In this document: positions 23,178 to 30,992 of the stretch, one piece after another
Position numbering within the stretch: position 1 is the first letter of the stretch
Layout: every line of letters starts with the position of its first letter
Assembly (NCBI RefSeq): GCF_001186125.1
Contig: NW_014040356.1
Coordinates: 62,973-116,016, forward strand
From: Sphaeroforma arctica JP610
Lineage: Eukaryota > Opisthokonta > Ichthyosporea > Ichthyophonida
DNA length: 53,044 nucleotides
Direction of reading: 5' to 3'
Translations under genes and position numbers: made by a program
Notes under the pieces: model-generated
Told to the model about the DNA's origin: nothing
What the model saw: the letters and a program-made list of their open reading frames with translations, nothing else
Databases searched by the model: none

Positions 23178-23490
23178 AACAAGAAGCTGTGATACCGTTG
23201 CTTGGTCCCTACGTGATTCACAGTCGAGAGAATCAGAGTTTCCATCTGCGAGTAAAGGATGGCACTAAGCCGCCTGAGCTCAGGGACCGACCAGTTAATA
23301 TTGAGATAGTTAGGCTGGTACATCGGACTACGGAGCCACCATTGGATGAGTCTCTATGGAGAGAGGGTGGCTCGACATTTCGACACATCATCTTCTACCG
23401 ACTTAATAAGGCGACTAAGCAATCGGAATACTTTATACGTTGGTTGGAAGGATGTAGCCGGATGTCGAAAGCGGATCCAAACGCGTGAGA
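23178..23490 (+). pseudogene. Integrase tail and chromodomain-like end of fossil C
   Basis: Directly after the LINE 3' end the sequence reads VIPLLGPYVIHSRENQSFHL and then HRTTEPPLDESLWREGGSTF, FRHIIFYRLNKATKQSEYFI, RWLEG. This is collinear with 7300-7560 of fossil B and is a chromodomain-type tail. After 23490 similarity fades. Confidence 0.75.
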
Positions 23491-24024
23491 GTCGACGACA
23501 ACGACGTTTGGTACAAGGATAGAGCAGCCTGGGCCGATGGTATGTCTGGCCGGGGTTGCGTCTTTGCTGCATGCTTGGGTGATGAAAGCACACTCGTATA
23601 CCCGATATCAGGCATTAAAGGATTAACATTGTTTCAATAAAATAATTATACATATATTAGACAATTAGTATTAACCTATGCAATATACACGAGTTGCACA
23701 GATCACTATTGAAAAACAAATCGAAAGTTACTGATTTATTTACGTTATTTCCCACAATTCCCGTCCAAACGCCAAAACACTTTAAAATTTGTCCAAACGC
23801 GAACTCGCCTTCTTTTTTTACATTAACGTTAGTGTGGGATCAAAAGTCGATTCGAGTCCCACATAATTTCATTGTTTGCACAAAGACCGTCTTAATTTAT
23901 ATACACGCCCCCTAAATGTTACGACATTTAGCATTTTCCTGATTTGACACCCTGTTTTCTCACCCCACCCAAAGCCCGACCACGTCCCATTCCCATTTTT
24001 TTTTTGTAAATGTTACGACATTTT
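23491..24024. other. No recognisable gene; AT-rich spacer
   Basis: No convincing ORF. It contains AT-rich stretches and two copies of an AAATGTTACGACATTT palindrome-like unit (about 23916-23931 and 24006-24021). Between gypsy C and the virus-like block. Confidence 0.5.
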
Positions 24025-24279
24025 CTAAATCCCCTTAAAAAATTGCTCCAGCTGCTCCGAGTCCATGTTTTCCGAAAAATCGAATGGGGGGCTCTGGGAC
24101 TCTGGGGCGTGATATTGATACTCCTCAATCATCATCGAGACATGCGGCCTCTCACTGTACAGGTTAACGAAATCAACTTCATTTTTGGACCACTCGAAAT
24201 GTTGTGTGTCCGCAGCCAGAACAAAGTCATGTGAATCGTTTTCGGGGCGCGACTCTCGTGCCTCAACGTGCTTCTCCAA
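24025..24279 (-). CDS. Overlapping acidic ORF, unknown
   Basis: 84 codons, overlapping the end of the preceding ORF in another frame. It contains HDFVLAADTQHFEWSKNEVD and an acidic C-terminal half ending ENMDSEQLEQFFKGI. No family recognised. It may be a continuation of the block rather than a separate gene. Confidence 0.3.
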   Translation of the reverse strand: MEKHVEARESRPENDSHDFVLAADTQHFEWSKNEVDFVNLYSERPHVSMMIEEYQYHAPESQSPPFDFSENMDSEQLEQFFKGI

Positions 24280-24677
24280 CAGTTCGTCGGAAAACTGGTA
24301 TAAACACGCATCGCAAACCCTAGGTTGTCCTCATCGTGTTCGTAGTGAAATTTTGTTCCCCGGGGCACAATGACCTCGGTCAATTCCCGGAAGGTGGCGT
24401 CAACGAGAACTGGTGTGACCGCCGGAATTGTCAGAGACATTAAGCAACATTTTTTGTCGGCAAACATAGGAATAAAATTCGGGTTCTTGTTGAGCGTAAA
24501 GGACTTGGTCGATTTGGACGGCTGGCTGTCATACACATCCTGTCGTCGTGTGAATCGGTAGACTGTCACATCTTCCCGCAGCGAGGGTGCACGATTCCAC
24601 ATGCGGTCCAGTGCGTTTGAAATCTTGGTCCGCGCTAGACATAACACGTCGTCATCAGACATATCATCGTCATTCAA
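24132..24677 (-). CDS. ADP-ribosyltransferase-like protein (fossil context)
   Basis: 181 codons. The order is an N-terminal helix with ALDRMWNRAPSL, an Arg in a beta strand (TVYRFTRRQDVY), a serine motif (SKSTKSFTLNKNP), hydrophobic strands (CLMSLTIPAVTPVLVDA) and a glutamate loop (FRELTEVIVPRGTKFHYE). This R - S-x-S - E...E(V)xxPxGTxF layout is that of the R-S-E class of ADP-ribosyltransferases, which move ADP-ribose from NAD to a protein. Such domains occur in bacterial toxins, in animals and in large DNA viruses. The target is unknown. It lies in the virus-like block, downstream of the protease-like ORF on the same strand. Identification is by motif pattern only. Confidence 0.5.
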   Translation of the reverse strand: MNDDDMSDDDVLCLARTKISNALDRMWNRAPSLREDVTVYRFTRRQDVYDSQPSKSTKSFTLNKNPNFIPMFADKKCCLMSLTIPAVTPVLVDATFRELTEVIVPRGTKFHYEHDEDNLGFAMRVYTSFPTNCWRSTLRHESRAPKTIHMTLFWLRTHNISSGPKMKLISLTCTVRGRMSR

Positions 24678-24822
24678 ATCCCCAAATAATTCCGGGCATC
24701 CCGAATATTATAACTGGAAAAAATATTGTGGCCTCCGAACGAACGCCAGTATAACATTGTTTCTTCCGTCCACACATGCCTGGACCTGATGGCGAGCCGC
24801 TCAGACGATGTCAACATTTCCT

Positions 24823-25401
24823 TTATGTATAGGATAAATAAAAATATATATTTATTCCCATTCGTAGTCGGCTTGACCCAATTTCATGACCTGGTACATT
24901 TCTCGGAACAGATCGAGTACTGCGCCCTGATTCTGACCATTCCAAGTACGCGTGAACCGTGTGGGTGTCCATTGTCGGATTACTGAGTCGTGCAAGAAAC
25001 AAAACGAGCGTAAACAGGTTACAGTTTCCCGTCGGGTCTGTAAGCCGGTCACGGACAAAGAGGTCGAATGGTTTCATGTGGAAAAGCAATTCACTCCTTT
25101 GGACACATGAATCATTACACACCTCCCGTGTGGGTACAAATCGAAAAGATGTACCAAAATATTCATTGTATTTTTCCGTGAGCATCAAACCAAATTTATC
25201 GCGAAGTCTATTAAAAACGTTTACTGTTTCTCCTATGGAATCTATTGCTTCAATTGTCTCATTTTCAAAGTCTACAATCATAGGCATCACATGTCCGCTT
25301 GTCCTCGTGGACGGACCAGTTCTCAAAACGCGTCGTACATTTGGCTTTGTCAAGTTTCCGAATAACGGACGGATTTTCCTCTGCACAATCCTCTTCATCA
25401 T
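24823..25401 (-). CDS. Ulp1/adenain-like cysteine protease (fossil context)
   Basis: 192 codons. A His followed by PMIVDFENETIEAIDSIGE and about 80 residues later TDPTGNCNLFTLVLFLARL resembles the H...(D/N)...Q/G-x-C order of clan CE proteases (Ulp1, adenain): His before a strand-turn-strand ending in DS-G, then a Cys at the start of a hydrophobic helix. In viruses such proteases process structural proteins; in cells they cleave SUMO-like proteins. It overlaps the upstream ORF 25265-25750 in another frame. An AATAAA signal on the minus strand lies just after its stop (about 24840). Tentative. Confidence 0.4.
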   Translation of the reverse strand: MMKRIVQRKIRPLFGNLTKPNVRRVLRTGPSTRTSGHVMPMIVDFENETIEAIDSIGETVNVFNRLRDKFGLMLTEKYNEYFGTSFRFVPTREVCNDSCVQRSELLFHMKPFDLFVRDRLTDPTGNCNLFTLVLFLARLSNPTMDTHTVHAYLEWSESGRSTRSVPRNVPGHEIGSSRLRMGINIYFYLSYT

Positions 25402-25750
25402 AGATTTCTAAAAATACTACGATGATTGTACAGACACTGGGAAAGTCACGAAACAGGATTAGAATGTAGTCGTCCATAAAATACATGGAAACCAGTCTAT
25501 GGTAGAGGAACGGGTTGTCGAATACGGTCGCATCGTCATCCATAAAATACTTTGGCATACATAGCGTCCCATGTTCCGGGATTGTGTATTGTTTCAGCTC
25601 CATCGTCCATTGTTTTTCAAGTCTATAGTCATCATCACAGAGAAGACGATACTCGAGTAAGTCGAATGGTCGCCCCATGGTGAGTTTGACATTGTCCCTC
25701 AAACCCTCGAAATCGTTTGTATCAAAGCGTTTGCACGCATTGGTAGACAC
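25265..25750 (-). CDS. Unknown ORF, linked to the tandem units
   Basis: 161 codons. The N-terminal part (FEGLRDNVKLTMGRPFDLLE YRLLC, split here by a space) resembles the DTRGRPEELLATR segment of the upstream units, so it is probably a further diverged member. The middle has WTMELKQYTIPEHGTLCMPK and a hydrophobic stretch DYILILFRDFPSVCTIIVVF. Function unknown. Confidence 0.35.
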   Translation of the reverse strand: MSTNACKRFDTNDFEGLRDNVKLTMGRPFDLLEYRLLCDDDYRLEKQWTMELKQYTIPEHGTLCMPKYFMDDDATVFDNPFLYHRLVSMYFMDDYILILFRDFPSVCTIIVVFLEIYDEEDCAEENPSVIRKLDKAKCTTRFENWSVHEDKRTCDAYDCRL

Positions 25751-26124
25751 GTTGTAGTAGTGCGTGTCGTTTTGAATAGTGCGATTTCAGTAGCACAATT
25801 ATTTGATGTATCCAAAATTTGGTTGTATTTTTCAACAAACGGACGATAGACCGTTTCCCACTGTGGACTACGTGATATTACCGAATTACGATCCATAAGC
25901 TGGTACTCGATAGTTGGTGTGGGTTTCCCCTCATCAACGCTACACGATTTCGTACACATGTAACGAGTCTCCAGCAGCACTTCTGGACGTCCACGTGTAG
26001 CCTCAATGTTTAACATGAATGTTTCGTCGTACTTGCGTGACATTACGTTAATACATTTTCTATCGTGTATACTATATATGCAAGGGTCTTTCTTGAACAC
26101 TCTTCTGAATTCTCGAGCCACCAA
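25699..26124 (-). CDS. Tandem unit c of the virus-like block
   Basis: 141 codons. It contains DPCIYSIHDRKCINVMSRKY, then NIEATRGRPEVLLETRYMCT, the same pattern as units a and b upstream. The C-terminal part is unique. Unknown family. Confidence 0.4.
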   Translation of the reverse strand: MVAREFRRVFKKDPCIYSIHDRKCINVMSRKYDETFMLNIEATRGRPEVLLETRYMCTKSCSVDEGKPTPTIEYQLMDRNSVISRSPQWETVYRPFVEKYNQILDTSNNCATEIALFKTTRTTTTCLPMRANALIQTISRV

Positions 26125-26246
26125 TAATATGAACTTTCAAGTATCCGGTTCTATTCTATCAAAAAAAATAAATTTGTATCGTTTAAAGAATTTCTCGGTC
26201 TCGTCCTGTTCTCTCACCGACGGCTTTACCGACCTGGGTGTGTCAT

Positions 26247-26627
26247 CTACAACTCGCGGCACGGGGGGTTTACATGTGTAACTGGTATGGGTACACTGCT
26301 ACTATCGCCCGTGCACTTGTTGCGAGTCGCCAGCAACTCTTCTGGTCGTCCGCGCGTATCCATGATGTTATTTTTTACTGCATTATGACAGTCTAATGTG
26401 TTGTTTTTGATGGATTTTTTGTCACGAATACTATAGATGCAAATATCATTCGCGAACGCATTGGTGAATTTGTTACACACATCTACTGCAAACGACCGTA
26501 GTCTCGGTTTCCTTTGATCAATATCCCTATATATTATCAGGAATTTCTTGATATTGTCCTTATCTTTGGCCGATGGCTTTACCGACCCGGGTGTGTCATC
26601 TGCAACTCGCGGCACGGGTGGGTTCAC
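26247..26627 (-). CDS. Tandem unit b of the virus-like block
   Basis: 126 codons. NDICIYSIRDKKSIKNNTLD is followed by NIMDTRGRPEELLATRNKCT, with a proline-rich N-terminus (NPPVPRVADDTPGSVKPS). The start overlaps the end of unit a by four bases (26624-26627). The same VPRV-DDTP-SVKPS sequence recurs at the junction with unit c, so the repeated unit is about 360-400 bases including the linker. Function unknown. Confidence 0.45.
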   Translation of the reverse strand: MNPPVPRVADDTPGSVKPSAKDKDNIKKFLIIYRDIDQRKPRLRSFAVDVCNKFTNAFANDICIYSIRDKKSIKNNTLDCHNAVKNNIMDTRGRPEELLATRNKCTGDSSSVPIPVTHVNPPCREL

Positions 26628-26995
26628 ATCGTAGCTGGTACTACCACATGCTTGGGCTTGGAATGTACAAACCGCAGTGTAGGGGGGCTCACCTGCGGGT
26701 CACCCGTGCTCCTGTCGCGAGTCGCCAATAGATCACCCGGATTACCGACAGTGTCTTGAATGTTGGCTTTAATTGTACTAAAGTACTCGTCTGCCGCACG
26801 TTCGATGTATTTTTTGTTACGAATACTATAGACGTACGTGTCGTCCGTGAACGTGTCGGCGAAGAGGTCGAAAATACCGGAAACGTATTCACCCACACTC
26901 TCTGCCCTCATTTCGATTTCATGGTATTTTTCCACGAATATGTCGGTGTCCTTTACATATATTGACGGATTGACTAACCTGGACACCTCATACAT
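26624..26995 (-). CDS. Tandem unit a of the virus-like block
   Basis: 123 codons. DDTYVYSIRNKKYIERAADE, then NIQDTVGNPGDLLATRDRST. This is the 5'-most unit of the block. Its first codons lie within a few bases of the junction with the inverted host-gene copy (about 26997), so the block is probably cut here. Function unknown. Confidence 0.45.
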   Translation of the reverse strand: MYEVSRLVNPSIYVKDTDIFVEKYHEIEMRAESVGEYVSGIFDLFADTFTDDTYVYSIRNKKYIERAADEYFSTIKANIQDTVGNPGDLLATRDRSTGDPQVSPPTLRFVHSKPKHVVVPATM

Positions 26996-27032
26996 ATGTA
27001 TTTATGTATGTGTATTTTATACTACACATCAG

Positions 27033-27218
27033 GGTTCTTATGGTCGCTGGATGACTTCTACCTAACCACGACTAGCCTGTTTGTGATGGAGACCACCAAC
27101 AACAACTATAACAACGCACTGACACACACCATCACCCACAAGTTCGTGACGTGTTAGATCAAAGGTACTGTGGCCAATCTCTTGGTTGAAGACCCTGAGG
27201 AGTGGTCTGAGATATTTG
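27033..27218 (+). pseudogene. Phospholipase B-like exon 7 pseudo-copy
   Basis: 186 bases, the same length as exon 7 of the intact gene (46465-46650), with the AG before and GTATG after both kept. It encodes FLWSLDDFYLTT, then METTNNNYNNALTHTITHKF. Sixteen base differences by my count (about 91 % identity). One of them turns the conserved Trp of the C-W-I motif into a TAG stop, so this is a pseudogene. It lies opposite in strand to the source gene. Confidence 0.9.
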
Positions 27219-27225
27219 GTATGTG

Positions 27226-27460
27226 AGTGAGTGGTTGTATATATGTGTGTGTGAGTGATTGGTTATATATGTGTGTGAGAGAGTGAGTGGTTGTATATGT
27301 GTGTGAGAGAGTGAGTGGTTGTATATATATATATGTGTGTGTGAGTGGTTGTATATATGTGTGCGAGAGTGAGTGCTTGTATATATGTATGTGTGAGTGA
27401 GTGTCTGTATATATGTATGTGTGAGTGAGTGTCTGTATGTTTTTATTTTCGGGTGAGTGT
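27226..27460 (+). repeat. TG-rich minisatellite in the copied intron
   Basis: Units of GTGAGTGAGTGGTTGTATATATGTGTGTGTGA-type sequence, the reverse complement of the large minisatellite in intron 7 of the intact gene (45720-46460). It is about a third as long here, showing array contraction or expansion since the duplication. Confidence 0.85.
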
Positions 27461-27707
27461 TTGTATACTTTCTATACGTTGTAGAGCCATGTGGGGTGTA
27501 TAGTGGTGTTTGGTAGTTATCCTATTTTGGGCGGAACTACATAGTTGCATGCAGTCCGTTCGAACTCCGCCATACAACTAGTACATATGCAGGTATCTTT
27601 ATTCGCCATTATACCTATTGAACACTCCAACACGCCCATATAACGACACTGTTTACACAATATGTCAGTACCTCACACGTGCTCTGTTTTCACGCACCTG
27701 CTACAGG

Positions 27708-27774
27708 AATCCACAACTCAGCCACGTACGACAGTCAGTGGATGGTACTCGATCTCAACCAGTTCACTGCGGGA
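27708..27774 (+). pseudogene. Phospholipase B-like exon 8 partial pseudo-copy
   Basis: The first about 66 bases of exon 8 (source 45466-45400): GIHNSATYDSQWMVLDLNQF is encoded, preceded by a conserved acceptor AG. It stops within the exon at TGCGGGA, where the metalloprotease fragment begins in opposite orientation. This is a deletion or fusion joint within the inverted copy. Confidence 0.9.
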
Positions 27775-28118
27775 TACCGGTCTCCCTGATACAAAGACCT
27801 TGTCCGCACACCCCCTCTGCGAAGCACGGATTGCTATCTGTCTGTTTTTCAAAACAAGTATCCATGTACAGCTTTTTTACATTTTTCTCAATGGCTTCGA
27901 TATGCTGTGAGATTGAAGCGCGACATGCAGTGCCGAAATATCTAGAACCGAAATTAATTCCGTACATGATGTCTAAACGGGAGTCAACATGGTCGCAGCA
28001 AAAATTGTGACCAATCTCGTGGGCCAGTAACGACACTATACCATACGTGCTCTTTGTCAACGGTGATACGATAGCGGAGTTACTGGATTTTCTACACGCC
28101 CCTCCAAAATACGCACTT
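27771..28118 (-). pseudogene. Metalloprotease fragment (copy of 41474-41823)
   Basis: Minus-strand copy of the zinc-site region of the intact metalloprotease: TYGIVSLLAHEIGHNF, then CDHVDSRLDIMYG, then the start of the first EGF module (NPCFAEGVCGQGLCIRE). Only a few residues differ from the gene. At the position after HEIGHNF the gene has Arg and this copy has Cys, both one base away from Gly (GGC), the family residue. No start codon, no prodomain, no further EGF modules: a pseudogene fragment. Confidence 0.9.
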
Positions 28119-30056
28119 CTCTACTTTTGTCAGTGCCGTGGAACTTACCTTGCAGAACGAATTTTGGACTTTTGAGGGCAGAAATCGACATACTCGCCCA
28201 TTTCTAAGACTCGTGATGTCATCCGATTTTCGAAATTGGTTTCCCATCCTGTTGAAAAGTGTAAATAAGTGTGTGGAATAAATGATAAACACAAAATTAC
28301 ACCTCGTTGTCGCTTACATACACATCTCCTAGGCAGTGCAACACACGCAACCAAGCCGTCCCCATCAAAGAGAGCGCAACATCTGACTGGTGGCAGGGGT
28401 GAAAGGCACTCTTTACGCGGTCCAGATAATAGATTTACAACAGTAACAGAGGACCAAGATTATACACCAGAGAGTGAAATAGAATCTTGGCAGAATTCAC
28501 CATATACATCTCACCGTCGGGTACCCAAGAATATGTACGATATAGTTACATCTGAGATGTCTAGTAAAAGCTAAACTATTCACCGCCATACCCAATGTTT
28601 TGAATTAAAAAATTTAAAAAATGATTATCCCTATGTAGTAGTAGACTGAAATATTTTTGTAAAAAAAGTAAAATAATCTCACACTTCTGAAATCTGAAGT
28701 TCTGTCACGCAGAATTAATTATGTTTCCGTTTTTGTTCTTGTTTGTTTGTTTTTTTTAAACAAAACAATAACAATAGTTAGGTATAAAAGAACTTAAATA
28801 TTTATTTACATACCTCCTCGCATAGCCTGATGTGTTTTTCTATACCTTTTTCAATTACCAAAAAAAAAACTGTTTTTGTTTTTGACTTTATATGAGGTCC
28901 AGTCGGCAGTCGGCCACTGGTCACTCGCCAGTACCCACTGTCCCCAGTCCTCTCTACTAGAGAGAGTCCCCAACTCCCACCAGCCGGTAACTGCTATCGC
29001 CCATCATAAGCCATCAGGGCCATGCCACAGGCCATTTCACAGATTGAAAAAAATAATACTTGTAGCCTTTTAGGCATCAACATTCAACAATAAAATAGTT
29101 TTAAAAAACCGAGAGAAGGCTATTCAGCGGTGGCTGCTGTGCTGCAAATGGTACGCTCTAGAGTAAGGTATCTAGTAGATTCAGCTCCTTATTTAGGTTG
29201 TAGAGTCCTGTCGAGTCTCGAGTCGTTGAGAGTCGAGAGTACTCGAGTCTTCTTTTTATTAAACATAATTACGAAAAGTTGTGACTTTTCTTTTTAAAAA
29301 TGAGAATAGCGCTGTCTAAGACTGCCGCGAAGGTAAGTGAGACGTGAGTATCTCAGGGAATGAATTCGAAAGTCGACATTTGAAACTTGAAAGTTTTGAA
29401 ACAGCAAAACTCATTTTCAGAAGGCTAAACACATCCAACTATTGAGAACTATTTATTTTAGAGTAGTTCAGCAAACAATACTTGAAAAAATAAATAGAAT
29501 GTAGACTCAGGAGGAAATCTTGGAGGTCCAGATTCCAGAGTCTGGAGTCCATACTTTAAGTGATGTATATATAATTATATATATATTTAAAATTATTTAT
29601 ATATATGTTATTTCTGTACACTCGAGTGTCTTAGACTTTAGAGTGGGCGAATCTACTAGAGTCAGAGTCAGAGAGTAGAGAATAGTAGCAGTGTAGCACG
29701 CATCTAATTAGTAATTATAGTTGCGCATTTATTTGTTGATACATTTAATTCTTGTTTTGTTTTCAAAAAACCAAACCAATAAAACAGAACAAAGAAAACA
29801 TCTTTTATATATATATATATATATATTATTTTTTTTTTTTACATATGTCTGTCGGAATTCTGAAATGTTTGTTGTGCATTTTTTATCAAATATTTAGCAT
29901 TTTTTTTTTACATGACAGTCAAACATCGATTGTTGTCCAGCACCCGTTTTCAGCAACAATTTGGTCAATAATCGGAGTGGACCCAAGACCCATCAAGCAC
30001 AGGCCTTAGGCTCTATTTCAGGGCAAAATACTTACTCCATTCGACATGCATTTTAA
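28119..30056 (+). repeat. Left arm of the large inverted repeat
   Basis: Reverse-complement match to 36205-39281. Aligned blocks are 28119-28530 with 39281-38869 (very similar), 28612-28760 with 38590-38430, 28810-29070 with about 38330-37430 (the right arm has about 650 extra bases), 29100-29420 with 37370-36990, 29560-29760 with 36930-36740, and 29760-30056 with 36500-36205. It is AT-rich with microsatellites (29570-29605, 29805-29840) and GAGTC-rich stretches (29190-29250). Mostly non-coding. Confidence 0.85.
28269..28574 (+). CDS. Possible exon/ORF conserved in both arms
   Basis: A 101-codon open stretch. An acceptor-like CTCCTAG precedes GSATHATKPSPSKRAQHLTG, then NRFTTVTEDQDYTPESEIES and the stop at 28574. 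The counterpart on the other arm is minus-strand 38862-39125, with the same reading for about 70 residues. Divergently, a short exon-like stretch bounded by AG and GTAAG (28152-28251 minus; 39146-39245 plus) encodes ENRMTSRVLEMGEYVDFCPQ. These could be remnants of a duplicated host gene or of an element gene. No family recognised. Confidence 0.3.
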   Translation: MCGINDKHKITPRCRLHTHLLGSATHATKPSPSKRAQHLTGGRGERHSLRGPDNRFTTVTEDQDYTPESEIESWQNSPYTSHRRVPKNMYDIVTSEMSSKS

Positions 30057-30284
30057 TTTCTTATTGTTCACTAATAAGCAGCAAAAATTCAAATTATATT
30101 TTATATTTAGTAGAATCTACTATAGCCAACAGGTTTCACTAGAATCTTCTATAGAAGTGTTTATAGCTTATTAGATTGATTGTTACAGTTGTTCAATTCT
30201 GCAATGGAGGTGGTGGCTTGCATGTTTGTTGTCTTGAAGCTTCACTGAAGCTCGAAACAAGAAGTGCAGTTATATTTACCAACT
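30057..30284. other. No recognisable feature
   Basis: AT-rich, no ORF and no match elsewhere in the window that I could see. It begins where homology between the two arms stops. Confidence 0.4.
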
Positions 30285-30990
30285 GTGAATATCGGTCTCA
30301 GGGATAATGAATAATATTGTCCCTAAGGTGGTGCTAAGGTCTTAGAGTAATTAGAGGCTTAAAAGTAGACTTTGAAGTTCAATGACATCAAAGTAAATTA
30401 AACAAAACTAGTACTTTATTAAAGTCAGGTATACCTCGTGAAAACAGCATTACTCTGAGGGATTATGAGACGGAGACATTGCCTATGTAGAATCCTCTCC
30501 GTACTGTTTCCGCCGAAGGGATTTTATTTAACTTTTCGTTGTTCGCTAGTCGAAACTATCATTCTGTCTCGTTCGAATCTGATAGACTCTTAAAATCTTA
30601 CCATTCGATAGAGATAATCAGTGAGTGGATATGCATTCACAACAAACCAATACAATTAATGACGATATCGAAGGTGGATAACTAACCATGATATCTCGCT
30701 TTTTCTGTTGGAGCAAGGATACCAATAAATTCGGCTGTACTTCCATCACAGCTAAACACTGTGACAGGGTTTTCTACCACTGTAGAAATACGATCTCCGG
30801 TCTAAGTCTTAAATATCAAAATCAAATAGGATTTTAGTTACTGAGATTAGATACCATTTACGTTGGATGCATAATAATATATTTCACGCCTCGAAACACT
30901 TCTCCAATCAAACTAACCAACTTAATATATCTAAGTCCAACCTAAGAAAAATAAAAAGTAAAAGAAAAGAACCACAAGGCTGGTGCAGTT
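30285..30990 (+). repeat. LTR-like repeat related to 12398-12544
   Basis: Non-coding, about 700 bases. It could start at TGTGAATATC (30285) and end at CTGGTGCA (about 30986). Its last 155 bases match 12398-12544. TG...CA ends would suit a solo LTR, but I could not find a convincing target duplication and the second copy is only partial. The TGTCCCTAAGGTGGTGCTAAG stretch lies near its start. Confidence 0.4.
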
Positions 30991-30992
30991 AA

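Larger units (their letters stand above)
15440..23600 (+). mobile_element. Ty3/gypsy LTR retrotransposon fossil C, split by LINE copy 2
   Basis: The most complete gypsy copy here. Parts: gag (15463-17741), aspartic protease (about 17820-17990), protease-RT linker and RT (18000-19200), RNase H (19500-19900), VDLFAS/NPPW-type module (19960-20300, with the assembly gap), integrase (20460-21107), LINE copy 2 (21108-23177), integrase tail and chromodomain-like end (23178-23490). The order agrees with A and B. It is broken, with more than ten interruptions, and includes an internal duplication that could be real or an assembly artefact. A 5' LTR should lie within about 14990-15440, but I could not find a matching 3' LTR after 23490, so the ends and age are unresolved. 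Confidence 0.85.
24025..26995 (-). other. Virus-like minus-strand gene block
   Basis: Densely packed minus-strand reading frames with little space between them, higher in GC than the AT-rich DNA at 28.5-30 kb and 36-40 kb. It contains an ADP-ribosyltransferase-like ORF, an Ulp1/adenain-like protease ORF and at least three tandemly related units. Dense same-strand coding without introns and with this domain mix resembles integrated large-DNA-virus sequence, which has been reported in ichthyosporean genomes, or another capsid-bearing element. It appears partly broken. No capsid or polymerase gene was recognised, so the family is uncertain. Confidence 0.45.
26998..30056 (+). repeat. Inverted, internally deleted copy of 36205-46690
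   Basis: Left to right it contains: copy of phospholipase B-like exon 7 and its intron (27000-27700), partial exon 8 (27708-27774), a metalloprotease fragment on the minus strand (27771-28118), and a repeat-rich arm (28119-30056). Each piece is the reverse complement of sequence at 46690-45400, 41823-41474 and 39281-36205, in exactly that order. The simplest reading is one large inverted duplication that then lost two internal stretches (about 45.4-41.8 and 41.5-39.3 kb equivalents). Exon 7 differs at 16 of 186 bases, so the event is old. Confidence 0.85.

Noticed and set aside
27226-27460. Repeat array resembling a CRISPR-like periodic structure
   Set aside because: Units are unequal, directly abutting and composed of TG/TA microsatellite. 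There are no spacers of uniform length, and the genome is eukaryotic.
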